A stretch of 64,000 nt of DNA from an uncultured Pelagibacteraceae bacterium (GTDB taxonomy: Bacteria; Pseudomonadota; Alphaproteobacteria; Pelagibacterales; Pelagibacteraceae). The notes below the pieces were generated by a model. It was not told the origin of the DNA, did no database searches, and saw only the letters and a program-made list of their open reading frames with translations. The stretch is taken from assembly GCA_902571915.1 (NCBI GenBank), contig CACGDY010000001.1, forward strand, positions 124,001 to 188,000, read 5' to 3'. Numbering within the stretch: position 1 is the first letter of the stretch; every line of letters starts with the position of its first letter. Of the stretch, positions 16,641 to 25,485 are shown piece after piece. Both the position numbers and the translations under genes were made by a program.

Positions 16641-17510
16641 TTACTTTCTAAATCTTTTTATTAAACTTGAAGTATCCCAACGATTACCACCCATTCCTTG
16701 TACTTCACTATAATATTTATCAACAAGTTCAGTAACAGGTAATAATGAGCCATTATTTTTGGCTTCTTCCATTGCAATCTTTAAATCTTTTCTCATCCAA
16801 TCCACTGCAAAACCAAAATCAAACTTATCATCTATCATTGTTTTATATCTATTCTCCATCTGCCAAGATTGAGCCGCACCTTTTGAGATAACTTCAATTA
16901 CATCTTCCATATTTAATCCAGCTTTCATTCCAAAGTTAATAGCCTCAGATAAACCTTGAACTAAACCTGCAATACAAATTTGATTGACCATTTTGGCTAA
17001 CTGTCCATTTCCTGGACCACCAAGTAATTTCATTTTTTTACTGTAGCAGTCAATTTTATCTTTTGCTTTATTAAAGTCAGCTTGATCACCACCGATCATC
17101 ACTGTTAGTGCTCCATTTTCTGCACCAGCTTGTCCTCCTGAGACTGGTGCATCTAATGCACCAAATCCATTTTTTTTTGCATAAGCATGTATTTCTCTTG
17201 CAATTGTTGCAGAGGCCGTTGTGTTATCAATATAAACTGCTCCTTTTTTAATTGTTTTGAAAGCACCGCTTTCACCAAAAGTTACTTCTCTTAAATCATT
17301 ATCATTTCCTACGCAGGTAAAAATATATTCTGCATCTTTAGCTGCTTCAGCTGGAGTTTCAGCCATTTTACCTTTGTGTTCACCAATCCATTTTTCTGCT
17401 TTTGATTTTGTTCGATTAAAAACAGTTACATTGTGCCCACCTTTTGATATATAACCAGCCATTGGATACCCCATGACACCAAGACCTATGAAAGCAACAT
17501 TACAACTCAT
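16641..17510 (-). CDS. 3-hydroxyisobutyrate dehydrogenase family NAD(P)-dependent oxidoreductase
   Basis: A 289-residue beta-hydroxyacid dehydrogenase. The Rossmann motif GLGVMG is at residues 9-14, DAPVSGGQAGAENGALTVMIGG near 119-140 is the substrate-binding signature, and GNGQLAKMVNQI holds the catalytic lysine. Family members oxidise 3-hydroxyisobutyrate, tartronate semialdehyde or glyoxylate-type substrates; the exact one cannot be read here. Its start codon lies only 8 bases from that of the divergent MFS gene. Confidence 0.88.
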   Translation of the reverse strand: MSCNVAFIGLGVMGYPMAGYISKGGHNVTVFNRTKSKAEKWIGEHKGKMAETPAEAAKDAEYIFTCVGNDNDLREVTFGESGAFKTIKKGAVYIDNTTASATIAREIHAYAKKNGFGALDAPVSGGQAGAENGALTVMIGGDQADFNKAKDKIDCYSKKMKLLGGPGNGQLAKMVNQICIAGLVQGLSEAINFGMKAGLNMEDVIEVISKGAAQSWQMENRYKTMIDDKFDFGFAVDWMRKDLKIAMEEAKNNGSLLPVTELVDKYYSEVQGMGGNRWDTSSLIKRFRK

Positions 17511-17518
17511 AATTTTTT

Positions 17519-18727
17519 ATGTTTAATAGCTTAAGTTTAAAAGTAATTATATTTGGTTTTATTTTTACATTTTTTTCAAGTTTTGGACAGAGTTTTTTTT
17601 TAGGTTTGTTTAATTCCAGTATAAGAGAAACACTTTCTATCACTCACGGACAATTTGGCTCAATATATGCATCAGCTACTTTATTAAGCAGTTTTCTTTT
17701 AATTTGGGTTGGAAAAAAAATTGATGATATCAATATTTTTCAATTTGCGTTTTATGTTACTTTACTCTTAGCATTTTCATGTTTCTTTTTTTCAAAAATA
17801 TCTTCAATAATTTTTTTATTTATAGCTGTTTTTTTGATGAGATTTTCTGGACAAGGATTAATGTCTCACACTGCAACTACAACAATTACAAGATATTTTA
17901 CAAAATCTAGAGGGAAAGCCTTAAGTGTAGGTTGGTTTGGTCTTTCAACAGCTGAATTTATTCTACCTGTATTAATTGTTTATTTACTTTCAATTACAGC
18001 TTGGCAGAATATTTGGATATCTATTTCGATTTTAGTTTTGATTTTTTTACCTTTGATATCATTTTTTTTAATTAAAAAATTAGATTTTGATACGAGAGAA
18101 AAAGTAGACCCAACTGACACTAAAATAAAAGAAATTAAGCAATGGAAAAGAATTGAGGTTATAAAAGATTACAGATTTTATATTGTATGTTTGAATATGT
18201 TAGCAATGCCGTGGATTGCAACTGGTGTATTTGTTTATCAGTCTTTCATTACTGAAGCTAAGGAATGGGGTTCTTTTGTAATTGCTCAATCATTCATGAT
18301 TTATTCAATATTATCTGTACTCACTTTGTTAGGATCAGGATTTTTAATCGATAAATTTACTAGTAAAAAACTTTTAATCTTTATGAATATACCTTTGTTA
18401 ATCTCTATGTTGGTTTTATTTTACTTCAACAATCCAATAACATCTTTTATTTTTCTTGGATTAATAGGTATTTCTAATGGTTTAGCCAATGTTTTAGGTT
18501 CATCAACGTGGGCTGAAATTTATGGTGTGAAATTTATTGGGTCAATTAAAGCTCTAACTACAGCTTTAATGGTTTTTTCAACCGCTTTTGGAACAGCTTT
18601 ATTTGGTTTTTTGATAGATAGAGGCTTTTCTATTGAGCAAATTGCTATGGTTTCATTTGTTTATATTTTAATCTCTTTAATCTTATTATTTTTTGTAAGA
18701 AATAAGCTAAATCCACAATATATATAA
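17519..18727 (+). CDS. Major facilitator superfamily transporter
   Basis: A 402-residue membrane protein with 12 predicted helices in two halves, separated by a charged cytoplasmic loop near residues 185-215. ITHGQFGSIYASATLLSS and WVGKKIDD (loop 2-3) fit the MFS pattern, and TITRYFTKSRGKALSVGWFG matches the conserved loop of oxalate/formate-antiporter-like and monocarboxylate-type carriers. The substrate is unknown. It diverges from the hydroxyacid dehydrogenase gene, which weakly suggests a hydroxyacid or carboxylate. Confidence 0.88.
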   Translation: MFNSLSLKVIIFGFIFTFFSSFGQSFFLGLFNSSIRETLSITHGQFGSIYASATLLSSFLLIWVGKKIDDINIFQFAFYVTLLLAFSCFFFSKISSIIFLFIAVFLMRFSGQGLMSHTATTTITRYFTKSRGKALSVGWFGLSTAEFILPVLIVYLLSITAWQNIWISISILVLIFLPLISFFLIKKLDFDTREKVDPTDTKIKEIKQWKRIEVIKDYRFYIVCLNMLAMPWIATGVFVYQSFITEAKEWGSFVIAQSFMIYSILSVLTLLGSGFLIDKFTSKKLLIFMNIPLLISMLVLFYFNNPITSFIFLGLIGISNGLANVLGSSTWAEIYGVKFIGSIKALTTALMVFSTAFGTALFGFLIDRGFSIEQIAMVSFVYILISLILLFFVRNKLNPQYI

Positions 18728-18736
18728 AAAATCTCC

Positions 18737-18765
18737 TTGATTTTTTTTTAGTCACTGTATAGATA
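18737..18765 (+). promoter_or_regulatory. Possible promoter of rpoZ with almost no leader
   Basis: TTGATT (18737-18742), a 17-base spacer, then TAGATA (18760-18765); TATAGA two bases earlier is an alternative -10. Transcription would start at or within a few bases of the rpoZ ATG at 18772, and no Shine-Dalgarno site is visible. Confidence 0.4.
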
Positions 18766-18771
18766 CTGCGC

Positions 18772-19305
18772 ATGGCAAGAGTTACCGTTGAAGATTGTAT
18801 CGATAAAGTTGAAAGTCCCTATGAGCTTGTTTTAGTTGCAAAAGAAAGAGCAACTCAATTAAACTCTGGTATTGAGCCTACTTTAGATAGAGATAATGAC
18901 AAAAATACAGTCATTTCATTAAGAGAAATAGCTGAAGAAAATATTAAAGTGACAGATTTGACTGAAAGTGCAGTTTATAAATTAAGAAAACATGTAGAAC
19001 AAGTTGATGATACTACAGATGATGATGAAGAAGTAGGTGATGATTTTGAAAGTATGTATAAAGGTGAAATTTCGAAAAGTGGTGCTCCTATATTGCCATC
19101 AAAGAGAGCTAGAAAAGCTCCAGAAAAAATTCAAGTTTCAAAAGATGACTTGGCTGAACTTTCTCAAACAGCTAGTCCTGACGTAGACTCTCAACCATCA
19201 GAGGAAACAGAAAGCGACTCTGATGATGTTTCTCTTGATGAAGTTTCAGAAGCTGAAGAACAGGTAAGTCAACAAGATACTGAGACTTCTGAAGAAAATA
19301 ATTAA
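18772..19305 (+). CDS. rpoZ: RNA polymerase omega subunit with long acidic C-terminal tail
   Basis: A 177-residue protein. The first 85 or so residues are a standard omega subunit: MARVTVEDCIDKV, then YELVLVAKERATQL, which packs against the beta' C-terminus and helps RNA polymerase assembly. Residues from about 90 to 177 form an extra low-complexity tail rich in Asp, Glu, Ser and Thr, with one short basic patch (PSKRARKAPEK, near residues 110-120). Typical omega proteins are about 70-130 residues, so this tail is long. It has no predicted fold. The gene ends tail to tail with the CoA-transferase gene with a 4-base overlap. Confidence 0.92.
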   Translation: MARVTVEDCIDKVESPYELVLVAKERATQLNSGIEPTLDRDNDKNTVISLREIAEENIKVTDLTESAVYKLRKHVEQVDDTTDDDEEVGDDFESMYKGEISKSGAPILPSKRARKAPEKIQVSKDDLAELSQTASPDVDSQPSEETESDSDDVSLDEVSEAEEQVSQQDTETSEENN

Positions 19306-20447
19306 TTATTAAATTCATCTAAAATTTTTTGTCGATGCTCATCCAAATCAGGAATATTACCTCTAGTCTTTTCATCTTTATAGGTTGACATTTTTATTGG
19401 ATTGCCTGCTAACTTAAAATCTCCAATAATTTTATGATAAGCTTTTACAATCATGTTTCTTGATTCTATTTGAGGATTTTCAACAGCCTCTTTTATGTTA
19501 AAAATTGGACCACATGGAATTTTATCTTTTTCCATTTCTTTAACCCACTCATCTGTTTTTTTGGCAGATAATTTATCCTCTAAAATTTTTTTAAGTTCAT
19601 CCATATTTTTAGCTCTAGATGAATTATTTGAAAATTTTGGATTTTTATTTACTTCACTTATTTTTAAGACATTACAAAGTTTTTCAAATAATTTATCATT
19701 ACCTGCTGCAATTATTATATAACTATCCTTTGTCTTGAAGGCTTCAAATGGAGCAATTGAAGGATGACGTGATCCCATCGGTTTTGGAATTTCATTCTTT
19801 GAAAGATATCGTGCAATAGCATTTTCTAGAATAGCTATTTGACAATCAAGCATGGATACATCTATGTACATTCCTTTTCCTGTTTTTTGTCTATCATAAA
19901 GAGCAGCATTAATTCCAATCGTAGTAAAAAGTCCTGCAGTTATATCTCCGATAGATGTCCCAACTCTTGTGGGTTCAGAATTTGGTTGGCCAGTTACACT
20001 CATTAATCCCCCCATACCTTGTACCACCATGTCGTAAGCTGGTAACTCTTTAAGTGGACCTGTTTGACCAAATCCTGATGCAGAAGCATAAATTAGTTTT
20101 GGGTATTTTTTGGATACATCCTTCCAGCCATAACCCCATTTTTCTAAAGTTCCTGGTTTAAAATTTTCGACTAAAATATCTGCTTTAGATAAAATTTTGT
20201 CAAAAATTTTTTTATCCTCTGCATTTTTTAAATTGAGAGCAATACTTTCTTTTCCTCTATTTAAAGACATGAAGTAAGCAGAGTAATCTTTTATAAATGG
20301 TCCGAAATTTCTTGAATCATCACCGATTTCTGGGGCTTCAACTTTTATCACCCTCGCACCTAAATCTGATAATATCATTGTGCAATAGGGCCCAACCAAT
20401 ACTCTTGTTAAATCAACAACTAAAAGGTTTTTTAAAGGTCCATCCAT
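19302..20447 (-). CDS. Class III (CaiB/BaiF family) CoA-transferase
   Basis: A 381-residue family III CoA-transferase. VVDLTRVLVGPYCTMILSDL near residues 10-29 and DDSRNFGPF form the conserved N-terminal region. D168 in SIGDITAG is in the position of the catalytic aspartate that carries the mixed anhydride (D169 in formyl-CoA transferase). It moves CoA between carboxylic acids; the acid is unknown. It diverges from a TRAP carboxylate-type transporter, so the imported acid may be its substrate, which is inference from position. Confidence 0.9.
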   Translation of the reverse strand: MDGPLKNLLVVDLTRVLVGPYCTMILSDLGARVIKVEAPEIGDDSRNFGPFIKDYSAYFMSLNRGKESIALNLKNAEDKKIFDKILSKADILVENFKPGTLEKWGYGWKDVSKKYPKLIYASASGFGQTGPLKELPAYDMVVQGMGGLMSVTGQPNSEPTRVGTSIGDITAGLFTTIGINAALYDRQKTGKGMYIDVSMLDCQIAILENAIARYLSKNEIPKPMGSRHPSIAPFEAFKTKDSYIIIAAGNDKLFEKLCNVLKISEVNKNPKFSNNSSRAKNMDELKKILEDKLSAKKTDEWVKEMEKDKIPCGPIFNIKEAVENPQIESRNMIVKAYHKIIGDFKLAGNPIKMSTYKDEKTRGNIPDLDEHRQKILDEFNN

Positions 20448-20480
20448 AATTACAGTTTTATATTAAGTACTTTTACCGAC

Positions 20481-20509
20481 TTGACTCTTATTAATAAGTT
20501 CACTTTAAT
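20481..20509 (+). promoter_or_regulatory. Sigma-70-type promoter of dctPQM
   Basis: TTGACT (20481-20486), a 17-base spacer, then TTTAAT (20504-20509), identical in hexamers and spacing to the tctC promoter. The dctP reading frame is open from the TTG inside this -35 box, but a promoter here, plus AGAGGG at 20531-20536, shows that the real start is the ATG at 20544. Confidence 0.6.
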
Positions 20510-20543
20510 TGAATTATTAAAAATAACAATAGAGGGAAAAATA

Positions 20544-21554
20544 ATGTTAAAAAAAATATCTTTATACTTAACTTCATTAGTTTTCGTTTTCACAACCATT
20601 GGTTCTGCTTTTGCTGTAACTTTAAAAGCAAGTCATCAATGGCCAGGAACACCAAGAGCTGATGGATCTTTTGACCCGCGTCATGAAATGGTGCAAATCA
20701 TTGCTGATGAGGTCAAAAAAGCAAACGTTGGAATAGATATAAGAATTTATCCAGCTAAATCATTATACAAGCCAAAAGAACAGTGGAAACCAATGACAAC
20801 CGGTCAGTTGGATATTTCTGCTTTCCCATTAGCATATGCATCTAAATTCCATCCTGAATTTGACGCAACTTTAATGCCAGGAACGGTTAAAAATCATGAC
20901 CATGCATTAAGATTTAATAAAGGTCCAATGATGACTGAGATCAAAAAAATCATTAATGATGCTGGTGTTGTAGTTTTATCTGATGCTTGGTTAGGAGGTG
21001 GTTTTGCTTCAAAAACAAAATGCATCAAAAATCCTAGCGATGCAAAAGGTCAAGTTATGAGAGCTGCAGGTAAAGCATTTAACCAAATGTTAGAAGCAGC
21101 AGGAGCAGGTATACAAAGTATGCCATCATCTGAAATTTACACAGGTTTACAAACTGGTGTATTAACAGGTGCTAACACTAGTTCAGGAAGTTTTGTAAGT
21201 TATAAAATTTATGAACAAGTATCATGTGCAACTCCTCCAGGGAAATTTGGTCTATGGTTTATGTATGAACCAATCTTAATGTCTAAAAAGTCTTATGATG
21301 CATTAAGTTCTAAGCAACAAAAAGCTTTAATGAAAGCTGGTAAAGTTGCTGAGAAATACATGACAGCTCAAGTAGAAAACTTAGATAAAAAGTTTGAAGA
21401 TGCTTATAAAGCTGCTGGTGTAAAATTGGTATACATGGATGCAAAAGACCATGCTGCATGGGTAGAGATTGCGAAAAAATCTTCTCATAAAGCATTTGCT
21501 GATAAAGTTCCAGGTGGCGATAAGCTGATGGAAATGGCTTTAGCAGTTAAATAA
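20544..21554 (+). CDS. dctP: TRAP transporter, periplasmic binding protein
   Basis: A 336-residue DctP-family binding protein. Residues 1-25 form a signal peptide (MLKKISLYL, hydrophobic core, cleavage near AFA). The mature protein starts VTLKASHQWPGTPRADG, and residues near 150-175 carry the helix with the arginine (QVMRAAGKAFNQML) that binds the ligand carboxylate in this family. It would deliver an organic acid to DctQM in the inner membrane. A strong terminator separates it from dctQ. The ligand is not known; the CoA-transferase upstream may point to a carboxylic acid. Confidence 0.92.
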   Translation: MLKKISLYLTSLVFVFTTIGSAFAVTLKASHQWPGTPRADGSFDPRHEMVQIIADEVKKANVGIDIRIYPAKSLYKPKEQWKPMTTGQLDISAFPLAYASKFHPEFDATLMPGTVKNHDHALRFNKGPMMTEIKKIINDAGVVVLSDAWLGGGFASKTKCIKNPSDAKGQVMRAAGKAFNQMLEAAGAGIQSMPSSEIYTGLQTGVLTGANTSSGSFVSYKIYEQVSCATPPGKFGLWFMYEPILMSKKSYDALSSKQQKALMKAGKVAEKYMTAQVENLDKKFEDAYKAAGVKLVYMDAKDHAAWVEIAKKSSHKAFADKVPGGDKLMEMALAVK

Positions 21555-21568
21555 AATAATATATAAAG

Positions 21569-21604
21569 AACCCCTATTTATTCTTATTAAATAGGGGTTT
21601 TTTT
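21569..21604 (+). terminator. Intrinsic terminator between dctP and dctQ
   Basis: AACCCCTATTTA (21569-21580) and TAAATAGGGGTT (21588-21599) form a perfect 12-pair stem with a 7-base loop, followed by a run of T up to 21604. The dctQ start codon begins at the very next base. The structure would let most transcripts stop after dctP, so the binding protein is made in excess of the membrane subunits. Confidence 0.88.
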
Positions 21605-22099
21605 ATGAAAAAAAAATATCTACAACTTTGTGACCATATAGCTAAAGCATGTGGTGCTTTTGCTGTGTTGGCATTGCTCTTATCAATCTTGGTAATTGTT
21701 GAGCTTGTTTTTGAAAGATATTTTTTTCAAAGAGCAATTACATGGCAGACAGAACTTGTCACCATGTTATTGGTAGCCTCAACTTTTATAGGAAGTGTAT
21801 ACGTTTTAAGCGAAAAAGCTCATGTTAGCATGGAATGGATTTACGATTTTTTATCAAAAAAAAATATAATTAGATTAAAAATTTTTACATCGTCAATAAG
21901 CTTACTTTTTTTCTTAATTTTATTTTATTTTGGATTTTTAATGTTTGAGGAAGCATTTACTAAAAATTATTCAACAGGAACTGTTTGGGATCCACCACTA
22001 TGGATACCATATTCATCAATGATGTTGGGAGCTTTGTTAATGATATTACAGTATATCGCAGAAATTATAAAATTAACTGATGACAAGGATTTTAAATAA
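21605..22099 (+). CDS. dctQ: TRAP transporter, small membrane subunit
   Basis: A 164-residue protein with four membrane segments, the standard DctQ topology. The W-Q-T-E motif (TWQTELVTMLLVASTFIGSVY, near residues 41-61) is a family signature. With DctM it forms a sodium-driven importer. The ATG follows the upstream terminator directly, and there is no separate Shine-Dalgarno site. dctM starts at the base after the stop codon. Confidence 0.92.
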   Translation: MKKKYLQLCDHIAKACGAFAVLALLLSILVIVELVFERYFFQRAITWQTELVTMLLVASTFIGSVYVLSEKAHVSMEWIYDFLSKKNIIRLKIFTSSISLLFFLILFYFGFLMFEEAFTKNYSTGTVWDPPLWIPYSSMMLGALLMILQYIAEIIKLTDDKDFK

Positions 22100-23431
22100 A
22101 TGGACCCATTGATTATAGCATTAATTGTTGCGGTTTTTACTTTATTGGTACTTTTTTCTGGAATTCCAATTGCTTTTGGTTTGAGTTTTGTTTCGATTGC
22201 TTTGTTAGTAACATTTGAGGGAGTTCAAATGCTTGATGTCTTTGCTGAAACATTTTTTGCAGGACTAAATTCTTTTGTTTTACTTTCCATACCAATGTTT
22301 ATTTTAATGGGAATGGCTGTTGCCAATTCTCCCGCAGGGAAAGATTTATACACAGGCTTGGATAGATGGCTTTGGAGAGTACCAGGTGGATTAGTAATTT
22401 CTAATATTGGTGCTTGTTCAATTTTTGCAGCTTTAAGTGGATCTAGCCCTGCAACTTGTGCAGCAATTGGAACAATGGGAATACCTGAAATGAGGAAAAG
22501 AGGGTATTCCGACCAAATCGCAACAGGAACTATTGCAGCTGGAGGAACCTTAGGAGTTTTAATACCTCCCAGTATTGTTTTAATAGTTTATGGAATTGCA
22601 ACAGGTACATCAATTGGTAGATTATTTTTATGCGGTCTTGTACCTGGTTTCATGTTAGCAGGTATGTTTGCAATTTGGGCTCTTATTCACAGTTATTTTA
22701 TTGATAAAGATGCTGCAAAAGCTCTGAGAAATAGAGTTAGACCAACTTTAAAGGAAAAACTTGAAGTATTACCAAGAATTCTTCCTTTTTTAGCTATTAT
22801 CGCAGGTGTTTTATATGTTCTTTATGGAGGGGTTGCAACACCATCTGAAGCTTCCGGAGTAGGAGCATTTTTAGTTTTTGTATTGATTGCGATAGTTTAC
22901 AAAATTTATCAACCAAGCAAAATATGGAACATTGTTAAAGTTTCAATGAAAGAAAGCGTAATGATAATGTTTATCATTGCTGCATCATATCTTTTTGCTT
23001 TTACTCTCTCACAGCTCTATGTAACCCAATCTTTAGCACAGAGTATGGTTGAATTAAGTTCAAACAAATGGGTTGTGTTCATTTTAATAAATATATTTCT
23101 TTTAATAGCTGGTTTCTTTTTGCCCCCAGTCGCAGTTATTGTAATGACCTCAGCTATACTATTACCAGTAATTACAACTTTAGGATTTGATCCATATTGG
23201 TTTGCAATAGTATTTACAATCAATATGGAAATTGGCTTAATTACACCGCCAGTTGGACTAAATCTTTATATTATAAAAGGAATTACCCCAGACGTTAGTT
23301 TGTCAGAAATTTTAAAAGGGTCTATACCATTCATGATAATTATGGCTTTAGCTATAGTAATTTTATGTATTTTTCCTGAGATTGTTACATGGTTACCTGA
23401 TAAAATAATGGGTAAGGACCTTGGATTCTAA
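22100..23431 (+). CDS. dctM: TRAP transporter, large membrane subunit
   Basis: A 443-residue DctM permease with about 12 membrane segments and two re-entrant regions. GSSPATCAAIGTMGIPEMRKRGY near residues 114-136 and GGTLGVLIPPSIVLIVYG near 148-165 are core motifs of the substrate path; ITPPVGLNLYIIKGI near 383-397 is the matching motif in the second half. It starts 1 base after dctQ and overlaps dusA by 11 bases. Confidence 0.95.
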   Translation: MDPLIIALIVAVFTLLVLFSGIPIAFGLSFVSIALLVTFEGVQMLDVFAETFFAGLNSFVLLSIPMFILMGMAVANSPAGKDLYTGLDRWLWRVPGGLVISNIGACSIFAALSGSSPATCAAIGTMGIPEMRKRGYSDQIATGTIAAGGTLGVLIPPSIVLIVYGIATGTSIGRLFLCGLVPGFMLAGMFAIWALIHSYFIDKDAAKALRNRVRPTLKEKLEVLPRILPFLAIIAGVLYVLYGGVATPSEASGVGAFLVFVLIAIVYKIYQPSKIWNIVKVSMKESVMIMFIIAASYLFAFTLSQLYVTQSLAQSMVELSSNKWVVFILINIFLLIAGFFLPPVAVIVMTSAILLPVITTLGFDPYWFAIVFTINMEIGLITPPVGLNLYIIKGITPDVSLSEILKGSIPFMIIMALAIVILCIFPEIVTWLPDKIMGKDLGF

Positions 23432-24425
23432 AAAAGAAATAAATAGAAAAATATCAGTTGCTCCAATGATGGATTGCACTGACAGACATGATCGTTTCTT
23501 CTTAAGACTGATGAGTAAAAATGTAATGCTCTATACTGAAATGGTAGCTACAAAATCAGCAATTCACGGTGATAGAAAAAAAATCTTGTCTTTTAGTCAG
23601 GAGGAAAAACCTCTTGCTTTACAGGTTGGTGGTTCTAATAAAGATGAACTAGCAGAGGTTGCTAAAATTGGGGAAGATATGGGTTATGATGAAATAAACA
23701 TAAACCTTGGATGTCCTAGCAAAAAAGTTCAAAAAAATAAATTTGGTGCATGTTTAATGAAAGAACCTGAGTTAGTAGCTGAGTGTATACACTCGATGGT
23801 AAGTGCTTGTAAAATTCCAGTTACCGCCAAAACACGTATTGGTTTTGATGATGTAGAAGATTTTGATTATCTAAATAATTTTATTAGACAAATGAGAGAT
23901 GCAGGAGCAAAGACATTTATTTTGCATGCAAGAAAAGCAATGCTTAGTGGACTATCTCCAAAACAAAATTTGAATATTCCAAAGTTAAACTACGATATGG
24001 TTTACAAAATTAAAGAAGAAAATCCAAATTTAGAAATTATAATTAATGGAGGAATAACCAAAGTAATTGAAATAAAAGATCATTTAAATTATTGCGATGG
24101 TGTAATGATTGGCAGATCTATTTATCAAAACCCATATTCTCTTGTGGAAATAGAAAAAGAAATTTTTAATGTCGATAATAGCCCTACAAGAGAAGAAGTT
24201 GTTCAAAAACTTTTAGAGTATTTAGATAAAGAAGTTAAAGAGGGCACCAAAGTCAATCACATAATGAGACACACAGTTGGACTATATCATGGTCAAGTTG
24301 GATCTAAAGAATGGAAAAGGTATTTAAGTGATAATATGATGGCAAGAGACTCTGATTTTCAAAAAGCAAAACATATTATGACTATTGTTCAAAATAATGA
24401 AAAAGCAAATCAAACAAGTCAGTAA
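23421..24425 (+). CDS. dusA: tRNA-dihydrouridine synthase A
   Basis: A 334-residue FMN enzyme that reduces uridines in the tRNA D-loop (U20 type). SVAPMMDCTDRHDRFFLRL at 12-30 is the DusA-specific start, INLGCPSKKVQKNKFGACLM has the catalytic C111, and FILHARKAMLSGLSPKQN and INGGI bind flavin. The TTG start at 23421 overlaps dctM by 11 bases; the next in-frame ATG is inside the conserved FMN-binding start, so TTG is needed. It is co-transcribed with the TRAP genes but functionally unrelated. Confidence 0.93.
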   Translation: MDSKKEINRKISVAPMMDCTDRHDRFFLRLMSKNVMLYTEMVATKSAIHGDRKKILSFSQEEKPLALQVGGSNKDELAEVAKIGEDMGYDEININLGCPSKKVQKNKFGACLMKEPELVAECIHSMVSACKIPVTAKTRIGFDDVEDFDYLNNFIRQMRDAGAKTFILHARKAMLSGLSPKQNLNIPKLNYDMVYKIKEENPNLEIIINGGITKVIEIKDHLNYCDGVMIGRSIYQNPYSLVEIEKEIFNVDNSPTREEVVQKLLEYLDKEVKEGTKVNHIMRHTVGLYHGQVGSKEWKRYLSDNMMARDSDFQKAKHIMTIVQNNEKANQTSQ

Positions 24426-25261
24426 TGGAAATAATAGATTTAGGTGAATTAATAAACTTATTATTTGTCTTAGGTGTTGCTGCAGCAGTCGCAGGTTTTT
24501 TAGCTGGCTTACTAGGTGTTGGTGGAGGAATAATTATGGTTCCTGCTTTATACTATGCTTTCACAGTTTTAGATTTTGATATCATAACAAGAATGCATTT
24601 ATCAGTTGGTACTTCTTTAGCAATAATAATTCCAACTTCTATTATTTCTACAAAAACACATATGGAATATGATGCAGTAGATTTTAAAATGGTAAAATCA
24701 TTTGGTATTTTTATTTTATTTGGAGTAATCGCTGGAACTTTCTTAGCTGTAAACTTGAAAACGGCAGCGTTAGTTTTATTCTTTTCTATATTTGCATTTA
24801 TTGTAGGTTTATTTTTTATTTTTTTGAGAGAAAAACTTCTAGAAAATCCAAAAGAGATTTCTGATTTAGTAAAAAATATTTCTGGGATTGTAATAGGCTT
24901 CATTTCAGTGCCTCTTGGAATTGGTGGTGGTTCATTAATGGTGCCTTTCATGAGAACATTTGGTTATGATATTAGAAAATCCATTGGAACAGCCGCTGCA
25001 GTAGGTTTTTTGATTGCTGTGAGTGGTAGCATAACAATGATTTTAGGGGGTAAAATAATTAATAATGTTAGTACCCCTTTTAGTATTGGTTACATAAATT
25101 TATTGGGTTTTCTGGTTTTTGTACCAGTAACAACAATCATGGCTCGTATAGGTGCAAAAGCAGTTTATCGAATTGATAAAAAATTGTTGAGTAAAATTTT
25201 TGGAACTTTCTTAATTATAGTGTCTATTAGATCATTTATTGAGTATCTGAATATTAGTTAA
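24425..25261 (+). CDS. TauE/SafE (TSUP) family membrane protein
   Basis: A 278-residue polytopic protein with about eight membrane segments. The duplicated family motif is visible as GFLAGLLGVGGGIIMVPALY near residues 22-41 and GFISVPLGIGGGSLMVPFMR near 157-176. Members export sulfite, sulfoacetate or other sulfur or organic anions. The start codon overlaps the dusA stop by 1 base; the end overlaps the DUF2061 gene by 4 bases, tail to tail. The substrate is not known. Confidence 0.9.
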   Translation: MEIIDLGELINLLFVLGVAAAVAGFLAGLLGVGGGIIMVPALYYAFTVLDFDIITRMHLSVGTSLAIIIPTSIISTKTHMEYDAVDFKMVKSFGIFILFGVIAGTFLAVNLKTAALVLFFSIFAFIVGLFFIFLREKLLENPKEISDLVKNISGIVIGFISVPLGIGGGSLMVPFMRTFGYDIRKSIGTAAAVGFLIAVSGSITMILGGKIINNVSTPFSIGYINLLGFLVFVPVTTIMARIGAKAVYRIDKKLLSKIFGTFLIIVSIRSFIEYLNIS

Positions 25262-25470
25262 AATTTATCTTGATCAGTGCCCCATTTAATCTTGTTCCAA
25301 ATTCTTTCGTGAAAATAATAGAAAAAAAGGGGTATTATCGATCCAATTCCCAGTATTCCAGCGACTTTAAAAGAACCTGTAAAAATATATCCAAACAGCA
25401 TCCAATATACAAATATAAGAAATCTCCAAGAAAAAGTTTTTGCAACTGATCGTATTTTTTTATCTGCCAT
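25258..25470 (-). CDS. DUF2061 small membrane protein
   Basis: A 70-residue protein with two membrane segments. The start, KKIRSVAKTFSWRFLIF, and the end, YYFHERIWNKIKWG, are the hallmarks of DUF2061. The function of the family is unknown; members are often near sulfur-assimilation or sulfur-transport genes as I recall, and a TauE/SafE gene is adjacent here. The leader on this strand (25471-25587) holds a strong hairpin with possible loop-tail pairing, described separately. Confidence 0.85.
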   Translation of the reverse strand: MADKKIRSVAKTFSWRFLIFVYWMLFGYIFTGSFKVAGILGIGSIIPLFFYYFHERIWNKIKWGTDQDKF

Positions 25471-25485
25471 TTATCTTTATTGAAA

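Noticed and set aside
20481-20543. TTG start for dctP that adds 21 residues before the signal peptide
   Set aside because: The TTG is the first half of a good -35 box, and the ATG at 20544 has its own ribosome site and starts a normal signal peptide.
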